Below the pieces are notes generated by a model. That model was not told where the DNA came from and did no database searches. It was given only the letters and a program-made list of their open reading frames with translations. The translations under genes and the position numbers were made by a program. Of a DNA stretch of 64,000 nt, positions 1 through 13,963 are shown in pieces; the first letter of the stretch is position 1, and each line of letters opens with the position of its first letter. Source of the DNA: Hippophae tibetana (Eukaryota; Streptophyta; Magnoliopsida; Rosales; Elaeagnaceae). Location: positions 58,328,843-58,392,842 of the forward strand of contig CM072810.1 in NCBI GenBank assembly GCA_037013495.1. The letters run 5' to 3'.

Positions 1-943
1 TAATGTATTATTTTTATGCTTTTTTTCTTCATGGATGGATTATGCACATTATATAACTAAATAGCCATACTAAGGTTGCATTAGGTTTAGGGTTTTGTTC
101 CGTATAATAGAAAACAGTAGCCTTATGATGGAGGATGATTTGATAACTTTAGTGAAATTACTATTTAGAAATATTGTTGCTTTTATTCCTGTGGTTCTTG
201 ATTGAATGCTCCAATTCGACATTTCAAAAGGAGTGATCAACTTTTTTGGCATCACAAGGTTGGGGTATTATGGACTTGTTGATGTTGTTTTCGTCTGTGT
301 ATTTCTTTCGTATTTATTTTTGAAACCATAGTCTCTTCTTCTTGATCTTTATTTCTATGTTCGATCAATCTTTGTTCTTCATAAATAAAAGAGTAGGAAA
401 AAGAAGATAGATTATACTCTTCACAATATTAAAAAAAGCAAATTTGAGAAATAAGAGTTCCAACTTTAAACGGCCATAACTTTTGACTCGTATATCGAAA
501 TTACTATTTTAATATATCAAGTTAGAGCTTGTATCGATTCCAATAATCTCAGCTATGTGGCAGAAGAACCTCATTTTTCGAACAAAAATTCTCCTTTTAC
601 ATCACCTACCGAGGTCTTGATGTTTATGTTCCATATAGATCCTTTTGTTTTGCTTTGGATTTTTTTCAATGCAACTATTACGAAAATTGAGGTGCCGATG
701 AAAAGTGTGTTTAAAAATATTCTAAATATTTTCAATATCTAATAATTATTCTCATGAAAATACAAATATACTCATTACGCTTCACAATTTATTTTTTGGA
801 ACATAAATTTGAAAGATTAATTTTCGAAGCCATTTATGTATGGCGATTTTCTTTTTTAGTAAATTGTTAAATTTAATGTATTATTTTTATGCTTTTTTTT
901 CTTCACAGATGGATTATGCACATTACACAACTAAATAGCAATA

Positions 944-3900
944 TTAAGGTTGCATTAGGTTTAGGGTTTTGTTCCGTAGAATAGAAAACAGTAGCCTTAT
1001 GATGGATGAAGATTTCATAACATTATTGAAATTAGTTTTTAGAAATATTGTTGCTTTTCTTGCTGGGGTTCTTGATTGAATGCTACAATTCGACATTTCA
1101 AAAGGAGTGATCAACTTTTTTGGCATCAGAAGGTTGGGGTATTATGGACTTGTTGATGTTGCTTTCGTCCGTGTATTTCGTTTCGTATTTATTTTTGAAA
1201 CCATAGTCTCTTCTTCTTGATCTTTATTTCTATGTTCAATCAATCTTTGTTCTTCATAAATAAAAGAGTAGGAAAAAGAAGATGGGTTATACTCTTCACA
1301 ATATTAAAAAAAGCAAATTTGAGAAATAAGAGTTCCAACTTTAAACGGCCATAACTTTTGACTCGTATATCGAAATTACTATTTTAATATATCAAGTTAG
1401 AGCTTGTAACGATTCTTATAATCTCAGGTATGTGGCAGAAGGACCTCATTTTATGAACAAAAATTCTCCTTTTACATCACCTACCGAGGTCTTAATGTTT
1501 TTGTTAAATATAGACCCTTTTGTTTTGCTTTGGATTTTTTTCAATGCAACTATTAGGAATATTGAGGTGCCGACGAAAAGTGTGTTTAAAATATTCTAAA
1601 TATTTTCAATATCTAACAATTATTCTCATGATAATAAAAATATACTCCTTACGCTTCACAATTTATTTTTTGGAACATAAATTTGAAAGATTAATTTTCG
1701 AAGCCATTTATGTATAGCGATTTTCTATTTTGGAGAATTGTTAAATTTAATGTATTATTTTTATGCTTTTTTTCTTCATCGATGGATTATGCACATTACA
1801 AAACTAAATCGCCATATTAAGGTTGCATTAGGTTTAGGGTTTTGTTCCGTATAATAGAAAAGATTAGCCTTATGATGGAGGATGATTTGATAACTTTAGT
1901 GAAATTACTTTTTAGAAATATTGTTGCTTTTATTCCTGTGGTTCTTGATTGAATGCTCCAATTCGACATTTCAAAAGGAGTGATCATCTTTTTTGGCATC
2001 ACAAGGTTGGGGTATTATGGACTAGTTGATGTTGTTTTCGTCTATGTATTTCGTTTCGTATTTATTTTTGAAACCATAGTCTCTTCTTCTTGATCTTTAT
2101 TTCTTTGTACAATCAATCTTTGTTCTTCATAAATAAAAGAGTAGGAAAAAGAAGATGGGTTATACTTTTCACAATATTAAAAAAAGAAAATTTGAGTAAT
2201 AAGAGTTCCAACTTTAAAAGGCCATAACTTTTGACTCGTATATCGAAATTACTATTATAATATATCAAGTTAGAGCTTGTAACGATTCCTATAATCTCAG
2301 CTATGTGGCAGAAGAACCTCATTTTTTGAACAAAACTTCTCCTTTTACATCACCTACCGAGGTCTTAATGTTTTTGTTCCATATAGACCCTTTTGTTTTG
2401 CTTTGGATTTTTTTGAATGCAACTATTACAAATATTGAGGTGCCGATGAAATGTGTGTTTAAAAATATTCTAAATATTTTCAATATCTTATAATTATTTT
2501 CATGACAATACTAATATACTCATTACGCTTCACAATTTATTTTTTGGAAGATAAATTTGAAAGATTAATTTTCGAAGCCATTTATGTAAAGCGATTTTCT
2601 TCTTTAGTGAATTGTTAAATTTAATGTGTTATTTTTATGTTTTTTTCTTTACGGATGGATTATGCACATTACACAACTCTATAGCCATATTAAGGTTGCA
2701 TTAGGTTTAGGGTTTTGTTCCGTATAATAGAAAACAATAGCCTTATGATGTAGGAAGATTTGATAACATTAGTGAAATTAGTTTTTATAAATATTGTTGC
2801 TTTTGTTTCTGGGGTTCTTGATTGAATGCTCCAATTCGACATATCAAAAGGAGTGATCAACTTTTTTGGCATCACAAGGTTGGGGTATTATGGACTTGTT
2901 GATGTTGTTTTCGTCTGTGTTTTTCGTTTCGTATTTATTTTTGAAACCATAGTCTCTTCTTCTTGATCTTTATTTCTATGTTCAATCAATCTTTGTTCTT
3001 CACAAATAAAAGAGTAGAATAAAGAAGATGGGTTATACTCTTCACAATATTAAAAAAATAAAATTTGAGAAATAAGAGTTCCAATTTTAAACGGCCATAA
3101 CTTTTGACTCGTATATCGAAATTACTATTATAATATATCAAGTTAGAGCTTGTAACGATTCCTATAATCTCAGCTATGTGGCAGAAGAACCTCATTTTTT
3201 GAACAAAAATTCTCCTTTTACATCACCTACCGAGGTTTTAATGTTTTTGTTCCATATAGACCCTTTTGTGTGGCTTTGGAATTTTTTCAATGCAACTATT
3301 ACGAATATTGAGGTGCCGACGAAAAGTGTGTATAAAAATATTCTAAATATTTTCCATATCTAATGATTATTCTCATGACAATACAAATATACTCATTACG
3401 CTTCACAATTTATTTTTTGGAACATAAATTAGAAAGATTAATTTTTGAAGCCATTTATGTATAGCCATTTTCTTTTTTAGTGAATTGTTAAATTTAATGT
3501 ATTATTTTTATGCTTTTTTTCTTCAAGGATGGATTATGCACATTACACAACTAAATAGCCATATTAAGGTTGCATTAGGTTTAGGGTTTTGTTCCGTATA
3601 ATAGAAAACAGTAGCCTTATGATGTAGGAAGATTTGATAACATTAGTGAAATTACTTTTTAGAAATATTGTTGCTTTTATTCATGTGGTTCTTGATTGAA
3701 TGCTCCAATTCGACATATCAGAAGGAGTGATCATATTTTTTGGCATCACATGGTTGGGGTATTATGGACTTGTTGATGTTGTTTTCGTCTGTGTATTTCG
3801 TTTCGTATTTATTTTTGAAACCATAGTCTCTTCTTCTTGATCTTTATTTCTATGTTCGATCAATCTGTGTTCTTCATAAATAAAAGAGTAGGAAAAAGAA

Positions 3901-6184
3901 GATGGGTTATACTCTTCACAATATTAAAAAAAGAAAATTTGAGAAATAAGAGTTACAACTTTAAACGGCCATAACTTTTGACTTGTATATCGAAATTACT
4001 ATTTTAATATATCAAGTTGGAGCTTGTAACGATTCTTATAATCTCAGGTATGTGGCAGAAGGACCTCATTTTTTGAACAAAAAATCTCCTTTTACATCAC
4101 CTACCGAGGTCTTAAAGTTTTTGTTAAATATAGACCCTTTTGTTTTGCTTTGGATATTTTTCAATGCAACTATTACGAATATTGAGGTGCCGACGAAAAG
4201 TGTGTTTAAAAATATTCTAAATATTTTCAATATCTAATAATTATTCTCATGACAATACAAATATACTCATTACGCTTCACAATTTATTTTTTGGAACATA
4301 AAATTGAAAGATTAATTTTCGAAGCCATTTATGTATAGCGATTTTCTTTTTTAGTGAATGGTTAAATTTAATGTATTATTTTTATGCTTATTTCTTCACT
4401 AATGGATTATGCACATTACACAACTAAATAGCCATATCAAGGTAGCATTAGGTTTAGGGTTTTGTTCCGCATAATAGAAAACAGTAGCCTTATGATGGAG
4501 GAAGATTTGATAACATTAGTGAAATTACTTTTTAGAAATATTGTTTCTTTTCTTTCTGGGGTTCTTGATTGAATGCTACAATTCGACATTTCAAAAGGAG
4601 TGATCATCTTTTTTGGCATCACAAGGTTGGGGTATTATGGACTTGTTGATGTTGTTTTCGTCTGTGTATTTCGTCTCGTATTTATTTTTGAAACCATAGT
4701 CTCTTCTTCTTGATCTTTATTTCTATATACAATCAATCTTTTTTCTTCAAAAATAAAAGAGTAGGAAAAAGAAGATGGGTTATACTCTTCACAATATTAA
4801 ACAAAGAAAATTTGAGTAATAAGAGTTCCAACTTTAAAAGGCCATAACTTTTGACTCGTATATCGAAATTACTATTATAATATATAAAGTTAGAGCTTGT
4901 AACGATTCCTATAATCTCAGCTATGTGGCAGAAGAACCTCATTTTTTGAACAAAACTTCTCCTTTTACATCACCTACCGAGGTCTTAATGTTTTTGTTCC
5001 ATATAGACCCTTTTGTTTTGCTTTGGATTTTTTTGAATGCAACTATTACGAATATTGAGGTGCCGACGAAAAGTGTGTTTAAAAATATTCTAAATATTTT
5101 CAATATCTAATAATTATTCTCATGACAATACTAATATACTCATTACGCTTCACAATTTATTTTTTGGAAGATAAATTTGAAAGATTAATTTTCGAAGCCA
5201 TTTATGTAAAGCGATTTTCTTCTTTAGTGAATTGTTAAATTTAATGTGTTATTTTTATGTTTTTTTTCTTTACGGATATATTATGCACATTACACAACTC
5301 TATAGCCATATTAAGGTTTCTTTAGGTTTAGGGTTTTGTTCCGTATAATAGAAAACAGTAGCCTTATGATGTAGAAAGATTTGATAACATTAGTGAAATT
5401 AGTTTTTATAAATATTGTTGCTTTTGTTTCTGGGGTTCTTGATTAAATGCTCCAATTCGACATATCAAAAGGAGTGATCAACTTTTTTGGCATCACAAGG
5501 TTGGGGTATTATGGACTTGTTGATGTTGTTTTCGTCTGTGTATTTCGTTTCGTATTTATTTTTGAAACCATAGTCTCTTCTTCCTGATCTTTATTTCTAT
5601 GTTCAATCAATCTTTGTTCTTCACAAATAAAAGAGTAGAATAAAGAAGATGGGTTATACTCTTCACAATATTAAAAAAAGAAAATTTGAGAAATAAGAGT
5701 TCCAACTGTAAACGGCCATAACTTTTGACTGGTATATCGAAATTACTATTATAGTATATCAAGTTAGAGATTGTAACGATTCCTATAATCTCAGCTATGT
5801 GACAGGAGAACCTCATTTTTTGAGCAAAAATTCTCCTTTTACATCACCTACCGAGGTCTTAATGTTTTTGTTCCATGTAGACCCTTTTGTTTTGCTCTGA
5901 ATTTTTTTGAATGCAACTATTACGAATATTGAGGTGCCGACGAAAAGTGTGTTTAAAAATATTCTAAATATTTTCAATATCTAATAATTATTCTCATGAC
6001 AATACAAATATACTCATTACGCTGCACAATTTAATTTTTGGAACATACATTTGAAAGATTAATTTTCGAAGCCATTTATGTATAGCGATTTTATTTTTTC
6101 GTAAATTCTTAAATTTAATGTATTATTTTTATGCGTTTTTTCTTCACGGATGGATTATGCACATTACACAACTAAATAGCCATA
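944..6184. repeat. Old, diverged trimeric higher-order repeat (2 copies)
   Basis: Units at 944, 1817 and 2690 pair with units at 3564, 4437 and 5311, an offset of about 2620 bp. Variants shared across that offset and not seen in the neighbouring units include aggacctcatttt (1440 and 4060), acaaaacttctcc (2332 and 4952) and caactctatag (about 2673 and 5296). The two copies also differ at many places, so this is an older trimer than those in the centre of the array. Confidence 0.75.
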
Positions 6185-8003
6185 TTAAGGTTGCATTATG
6201 TTTAGGGTTTTGTTCCGTATAATAGAAAACAGTAGCCTTATGATGGAGGAATATTTGATAACTTTAGTGAAATTACTTTTTAGAAATATTGTTGCTTTTA
6301 TTCATGTGGTTCTTGATTGAATGCTCCAATTCGACATATCAGAAGGAGTGATCATATTTTTTGGCATCACAAGGTTGGGGTATTGTGGATTTGTTGATGT
6401 TGTTTTCGTCTGTAAATTTCGTTTCGTATTTATTTTTGAAACAATAGTCTCTTCTTCTTGATCTTTATTTCTATGTTCAATCAATCTTTTTTCTTCATAA
6501 ATAAAAGTGTAGAACAAAGAAGATGGGTTATACTCTTCACAATATTAAAAAAAGAAAATTTGAGAAATAAGAGTTCCAACTTTAAAAGGCCATAACTTTT
6601 GACTCGAATATCGAAATTTCTATTATAATATATGAAGTTAGAGCTTGTAACGATTCCTATAATCTCAGCTATGTGGTAGAAGAGCCTCATTTTTTGAACA
6701 AAAATTCTCCTTTAACATCACATACTGAGGTCTTAATGTTTTTTTTTCATATAGACCCTTTTGTTTTGCTTTGTATTTTTTTCAATGCAACTATTACGAA
6801 TATTGAGGTGCCGACGAAAAGTGTGTTTAAAACTATTCTAAATATTTTCAATATCTAATAATTATTCTCATGACAATACAAATATACTCATTACGCTTCA
6901 CAATTTATTTTTTGGAACATAAATTTGAAAGATTAATTTTCGAAGATATTTATGTATAGCGATTTCTTTTTTAGTGAATTGTTAAATTTAATGTTTCATT
7001 TTTATGCTTTTTTTTTTCTTCACGGATGGATTATGCACGTTACACAAATAAATAACCATATTAAGGTTGCATTAGGTTTAGGGTTTTTTTCCGTAGAATA
7101 GAAAACAGTAGCCTTATGATGGAAGAAGATTTCATAACTTTATGGAAATTACTTTTTGGAAATATTGTTGCTTTTGTTTCTGGGGTTCTTGATTGAATGC
7201 TCCAATTCGACATATCAAAAGGAGTGATAATCTTTTTTGGCATCACAAGGTTGGGGTATTATGGACATGTTGATGTTGTTTTCGTCTGTAAATTTCGTTT
7301 CGTATTTATTTTTGAAACCATAGTCTCTTCTTCTTGATCTTTATTTTTATGTTCAATCAATCTTTGTTCTTCATAAATAAAAGAGTAGGAAAAAGAAAAT
7401 GGGTTATACTCTTCACAATATTAAAAAAAGAAAATTTGAGAAATAAGAGTTCCAACTTTAAACGGCCATAACTTTTGACTCGTATATCGAAATTACTATT
7501 ATAATATATCAAGTTAGAGCTTGTAACGATTCCTATAATCTCAGCTATGTGGCAGAAGAACCTCATTTTTTGAACAAAAATTCTCCTTTTACATCACCTA
7601 CCGAGGTCTTAATGTTTTTGTTCCATATAGACCCTTTTGTTTTGCTTTGGATTTTTTTCATTGCAACTATTACGAATATTCAGGTGCCGACGAAAAGTGT
7701 GTTTAAAAATATTCTAAATATTTTCAATATCTAATAATTATTCTCATGACAATACAAATATACTCATTACGCTTCACAATTTATTTTTTGGAAGATAAAT
7801 TTGAAAGATTAATTTTCGAAGCCATTTATGTAAAGCGATTTTTTTTTTAGTGAATTGTTTAATTTAATGTATTATTTTTATGCTTTTTTTCTTCACGGAT
7901 GGATTATGCACATTACACAACTAAATAGCCATATTAAGGTTGCATTAGGTTTAGGGTTTTGTTCCGTATAATAGAAAACAGTAGCCTTATGATGTAGGAA
8001 GAT

Positions 8004-8210
8004 TTGATAACATTAGTGAAATTAGTTTTTAGAAATATTGTTGCTTTTGTTTCTGGGGTTCTTGATTCAATGCTCCAATTCGACATATCAAACGGAGTGA
8101 TCAACTTTTTTGGCATCACAAGGTTGGGGTATTATGGACTTGTTGATGTTGTTTTCGTCTGTGTATTTCGTTTCGTATTTATTTTTGAAACCCTAGTCTC
8201 TTCTTCTTGA
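8004..8210 (+). other. Representative cryptic reading frame of the satellite unit (68 codons), probably not a gene
   Basis: In most units a plus-strand frame runs from the ATGATGGAGG region, meets a single TGA after about 25 codons, and continues from an ATG just after it through a hydrophobic stretch rich in V, F and I. In this unit the TGA is a TCA (gattcaatgctcc), so the frame reads through both parts. The local upstream ATG is replaced by gatgtagg, so the frame here opens at a later ATG. There is no recognisable domain, and stops and frameshifts differ freely between units. It is listed because it is the longest uninterrupted form of this frame that I saw. Confidence 0.25.
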
Positions 8211-8807
8211 TCTTTATTTCTATGTTCAATCAATCTTTGTTCTTCATAAATAAAAGAGTAGGAAAATTAAGATGGGTTATACTCTTCACAGTATTAAGAA
8301 AAGAAAATTTGAGAAATAAGAGTTCCAACTTTAAACGGCCATAACTTTTGACTCGTATATCGAAATTACTATTATAATATATCAAGTTAGAGCTTGTAAC
8401 GATTCCTATAATCTCAGCTATCTGGTAGAAGAACCTCATTTTTTGAACAAAAATTCTCCTTTTACATCACCTACCGAGGTCTTAATGTTTTTGTTCCATA
8501 TAGACCCTTTTGTTTTGCTTTGGATTTTTTTCAATGCAACTATTACGAATATTGAGGTGCCGACGAAAAGTGTGTTTAAAAATATTCTAAATATTTTCAA
8601 TATCTAATGATTATTCTCATGAGAATACAAATATACTCATTACGCTTCACAATTTATTTTTTGGAACATAAATTTGAAAGATTAATTTTCGAAGCCATTT
8701 ATGTATAGCGATTTTCTTTTTTAGTGAATTGTTAAATTTAATGTATTATTTTTATGCTTATTTTCATCACGGATGGAATATGCACATTACACAACTAAAT
8801 AGCCATA

Positions 8808-11800
8808 TTAAGGTTGCATTACGTTTAGGGTTTTGTTCTGTATAATAGAAAACAGTAGCCTTATGATGGAGAAAGATTTGATAACTTTAGTGAAATTACT
8901 TTTTGGAAATATTGTTGCTTTTGTTCCTGTGGTTCTTGATTGAATGCTCCAATTCGACATATCAGAAGGAGTGATCATATTTTTTGGCATCAGATGGTTG
9001 GGGTATTATGGACTTGTTGATGTTGTTTTCGTCTGTGTATTTCGTTTCGTATTTATTTTTGAAACCATAGTCTCTTCTTCTTGATCTTTATTTCTATGTT
9101 CAATCAATCTTTGTTCTTCATAAATAAAAGAGTAGAACAAAGAAGATGGGTTATACTCTTCACAATATTAAGAAAAGAAAATTTGAGAAATAAGAGTTCC
9201 AACTTTAAACGGCCATAACTTTTGACTCGTATATCGAAATTACTATTATAATATATCAAGTTAGAGCTTGTAACGATTCCTATAATATCAGCTATGTGGC
9301 AGAAGAACCTCATTTTTTGAACAAATATTCTCCTTTTACATCACCTACCGAGGTCTTAATGTTTTTGTTCCATATAGACCCTTTTGTTTTGCTTTGGATT
9401 TTTTTGAATGCAAATATTACGAATATTGAGGTGCCGACGAAAAGTGTGTTTAAAACTATTCTAAATATTTTCAATATCTAATAATTATTCTCATGACAAT
9501 ACAAATATACTCATTACGCTTCCCAATTTATTTTTTGGAACATAAATTTGAAAGATTAATTTTCGAAGCCATTTATGTATAGCGATTTTCTTTTTTAGTG
9601 AATTGTTAAATTTAATGTATTATTTTTATTCTTTTTTTCATCACGGATGGATTATGCACATTACACAACTAAATAGCCATATTAAGGTTGCATTAGGTTT
9701 AAGGTTTTTTTCCGTATAATAGAAAACAGTAGCCTTATGATGGAGGAATATTTGATAACTTTAGTGAAATTACTTTTTGGAAATATTGTTGCTTTTGTTC
9801 CTGTGGTTTTGGATTGAATGCTCCAATTCGACATATCAAAAGGACTGATCATCTTTTTTGGCCTCACAAGGTTGGGTATTATGGACTTGTTGATGTTGTT
9901 TTCGTCTGTGTATTTCGTTTCGTATTTATTTTTGAAACCCTAGTCTCTTCTTCTTGATCTTTATTTCTATGTTCAATCAATCTTTGTTCTTCATAAATAA
10001 AAGAGTAGGAAAAATAAGATGGGTTATACTCTTCACAGTATTAAGAAAAGAAAATTTGAGAAATAAGAGTTCTAACTTTAAACGGCCATAACTTTTGACT
10101 CGTATAACGAAATTACTATTATAATATATCAAGTTAGAGCTTGTAACGATTCCTATAATCTTAGCTATCTGGCAGAAGAACCGAATTTTTTGAACAAAAA
10201 TTCTCCTTTTACATCACCTACCAAGGTCTTAATGTTTTTATTCCATATAGACCCTTTTGTTTTGCTTTGGATTTTTTTGAATGCAACTATTACGAATATT
10301 GAGGCGCCGACGAAAAGTGTGTTTAAAAATATTCTAAATAATTTCAATATCTAATAATTATTCTCATGACAATACAAATATACTCATTACGCTGCACAAT
10401 TTAATTTTTGGAACATACATTTGAAAGATTAATTTTTGAAGCCATTTATGTATAGTGATTTTCTTTTTTATTGAATTGTTAAATTAAATGTATTATTTTT
10501 ATGCGTTTTTTATTCACCGATGGATTATGCACATTACATAACTAAATAGCCATATTAAGGTTGCATTATGTTTAGGGTTTTGTTCCGTATAATAGAAAAC
10601 AGTAGCCTTATGATTGAGTAATATTTGATAACTTTAGTGAAGTTACTTTTTAGAAATATTGTTGCTTTTATCCATGTGGTTCTTGATTGAATGCTCCAAT
10701 TTGACATATCAGAAGGAGTGATCATATTTTTTGGCATCACATGGTTGGGTTATTATGGACTTGTTGATGTTGTTTTCGTCTGTGTATTTCGTTTCGTATT
10801 TATTTTTGAAACCATAGTCTCTTCTTCTTGATCTTTATTTCTATGTTCAATCAATCTTTGTTCTTCATAAATAAAAGAGTAGAACAAAGAAGATGGGTTA
10901 TACTCTTCACAATATTAAGAAAAGAAAATTTGAGAAATAAGAGTTCCAACTTTAAACGGCCATAACTCTTGACTCGTATATCGAAATTACTATTATAATA
11001 TATCAAGTTAGAGCTTGTAACGATTCCTATAATATCAGCTATGTGGCAGAAGAACCTCATTTTTTGAACAAAAATTCTCCACGAATATTGAGGTGCCGAC
11101 GAAAAGTGTGTTTAAAACTATTCTAATTATTTTCAATATCTAATAATTATTCTCATGACAATACAAATATACTCATTACGCTTCCCAATTTATTTTTTGG
11201 AACATAAATTTGAAAGATTAATTTTCGAAGCCATTTATGTATAGCGATTTTCTTTTTTAGTGAATTGTTAAATTTAATGTATTATTTTTATTCTTTTTTT
11301 CATCACGGATAGATTATGCACATTACACAACTAAATAGCCATATTAAGGTTGCATTAGGTTTAAGGTTTTTTTCCGTATAATAGAAAACAGTAGCCTTAT
11401 GATGGAGGAAGATTTGATAACTTTAGTGAAATTACTTTTTGGAAATATTGTTGCTTTTGTTCCTGTGGTTCTGGATTGAATGCTCCAATTCGACATATCA
11501 AAAGGACTGATCCTCTTTTTTGGCCTCACAAGGTTGGGTATTATGGACTTGTTGATGTTGTTTTCGTCTGTGTATTTCGTTTCGTATTTATTTTTGAAAC
11601 CCTAGTCTCTTCTTCTTGATATTTATTTCTATGTTCAATCAATATTTGTTCTTCATAAATAAAAGCGTAGCATAAAGAATATGGGTTATACTCTTCACAA
11701 TATTAAAAAATGAAAATTTGAGAAATAAGAGTTCTAACTTTAAACGGCCATAACTTTTGACTCGTATATCGAAATTACTATTATAATATATCAAGTTAGA

Positions 11801-13963
11801 GCTTGTAACGATTCCTATAATCTTAGCTATGTGGCAGAAGAACCTCATTTTTTGAACAAAAATTCTCCTTTTACATCACCTACCGAGGTCTTAATGTTTT
11901 TGTTCCATATAGACCCTTTTGTTTTGCTTTGGATTTTTTTGAATGCAACTATTACGAATATTGAAGTGCCTACGAAAAGTGTGTTTAAAAATATTCTAAA
12001 TATTTTCAATATCTAATAATTATTCTCATGACAATACAAATATACTCATTACGCTGCACAATTTTATTTTTGGAACATACATTTGAAAGATTAATTTTTG
12101 AAGCCATTTATGTATAGTGATTTTCTTTTTTATTGAATTGTTAAATTTAATGTATTATTTTTATGCGTTTTTTATTCACGGATGGATTATACACATTACA
12201 CAACTAAATAGCCATATTAAGGTTGCATTATGTTTAGGGTTTTGTTCCGTATAATAGAAAACAATAGGCTTATGATTGAGGAATATTTGATAACTTTAGT
12301 GAAGTTACTTTTTAGAAATATTGTTGCTTTTATTAATGTGGTTCTTGATTGAATGCTCCAATTCGACATATCAGAAGGAGTGATCATATTTTTTGGCATC
12401 ACATGGTTGGGGTATTATGGACTTGTTGATGTTGTTTTCGTCTGTGTATTTCGTTTCGTATTTATTTTAGAAACCATAGTCTCTTCTTCTTGATCTTTAT
12501 TTCTATGTTCAATCAATCTTTGTTCTTCATAAATAAAAGAGTAGAACAAAGAAGATGGGTTATACTCTTCACAATATTAAGAAAAGAAAATTTGAGAAAT
12601 ATGAGTTCCAACTTTAAACGGCCATAACTTTTGACTCGTATATCGAAATTACTATTATAATATATCAAGTTAGAGCTTGTAACGATTCCTATAATATCAG
12701 CTATGTGGTAGAAGAACCTCATTTTTTGAACAAAAATTCTCCTTTTACATCACCTACCGAGGTCTTAATGTTTTTGTTCCATATAGATCCTTTTGTTTTG
12801 CTTTGGATTTTTTTGAATGCAACTATTACGAATATTGAGGTGCCGACAAAAAGTGTGTTTAAAACTATTCTAAATATTTTCAATATCTAATAATTATTCT
12901 CATGACAATAAAAATATACTCATTACGCTTCACAATTTATTTTTTGGAACATAAATTTGAAAGATTAATTTTCGAAGCCATTTATGTATAGCGATTTTCT
13001 TTTTTAGTGAATTGTTAAATTTAATGTATTATTTTTATTCTTTTTTCATCACGGATGGATTATGCACATTACACAACTAAATAGCCATATTAAGGTTACA
13101 TTAGGTTTAAGGTTTTTTTTCCGTATAATAGAAAACAGTAGCCTTATGATGGAGGAAGTTTTGATAACTTTAGTGAAATTACTTTTTGGAAATATTGTTG
13201 CTTTTGTTCCTGTGGTTCTGGATTGAATGCTCCAATTCGACATATCAAAAGGACTGATAATCTTTTTTGGCCTCACAAGGTTGGGTATTATGGACTTGTT
13301 GATGTTGTTTTCGTCTGTGTATTTCGTTTTGTATTTATTTTTGAAACCGTAGTCTCTTCTTCTTGATCTTTATTTCTATGTACAATCAATCTTTGTTCTT
13401 CATAAATAAAAGAGTAGGAAAAAGAAGATGGGTTATACTCTTCACAATATTAAAAAAAGAAAATTTCAGAAATAAAAGTTCCAACTCTAAACGGCCATAA
13501 CTTTTTACTCGTATATCGAAATTACTATTATAATATATCAAGTTAGAGCTTGTAACGATTCCTATAATCTCAGCTATGTGGTAGAAGAACCTCATTTTTT
13601 GAACAAAAATTCTCCTTTTACATCACCTACCGAGGTTTTAATGTTTTTGTTCCATATAGACCCTTTTGTGTTGCTTTGGAATTTTTTCAATGCAACTATT
13701 ACGAATATTGAGGTGCCGACGAAAAGTGTGTATAAAAATATTCTAAATATTTTCCATATCAAATAATTATTCTCATGACAATACAAATATACTCATTACG
13801 CTTCACAATTTATTTTTTGGAACATAAATTAGAAAGATTAATTTTTGAAGCCATTTATGTATAGCCATTTTCTTTTTTAGTGAATTGTTAAATTTAATGT
13901 TATATTTTTATGCTTTTTTTCTTCACCGATGGATTATGCACATTACACAACTAAATAGCCATA
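8808..13963. repeat. Dimeric higher-order repeat, about 3 copies, one shortened
   Basis: Units at 8808, 10555 and 12217 share one set of variants, and units at 9682, 11344 and 13090 share another. The second set has ggactgat and tttggcctcacaagg, with a one-base shorter run in aaggttgggtatt. The alternation gives offsets of 1747, 1662 and 1747 bp. The 1662-bp offset is explained by the 85-bp deletion in the unit starting at 10555. Confidence 0.8.
10555..11343. repeat. Satellite unit with an 85-bp internal deletion
   Basis: This unit is 789 bp instead of 874. After ttctcc at 11075-11080 the sequence jumps to acgaatattg at 11081. The missing piece corresponds to 9334-9418 in an intact unit. It removes the middle of the short plus-strand frame found in other units. 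It is the only large indel I found in the 64 units. Confidence 0.95.
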
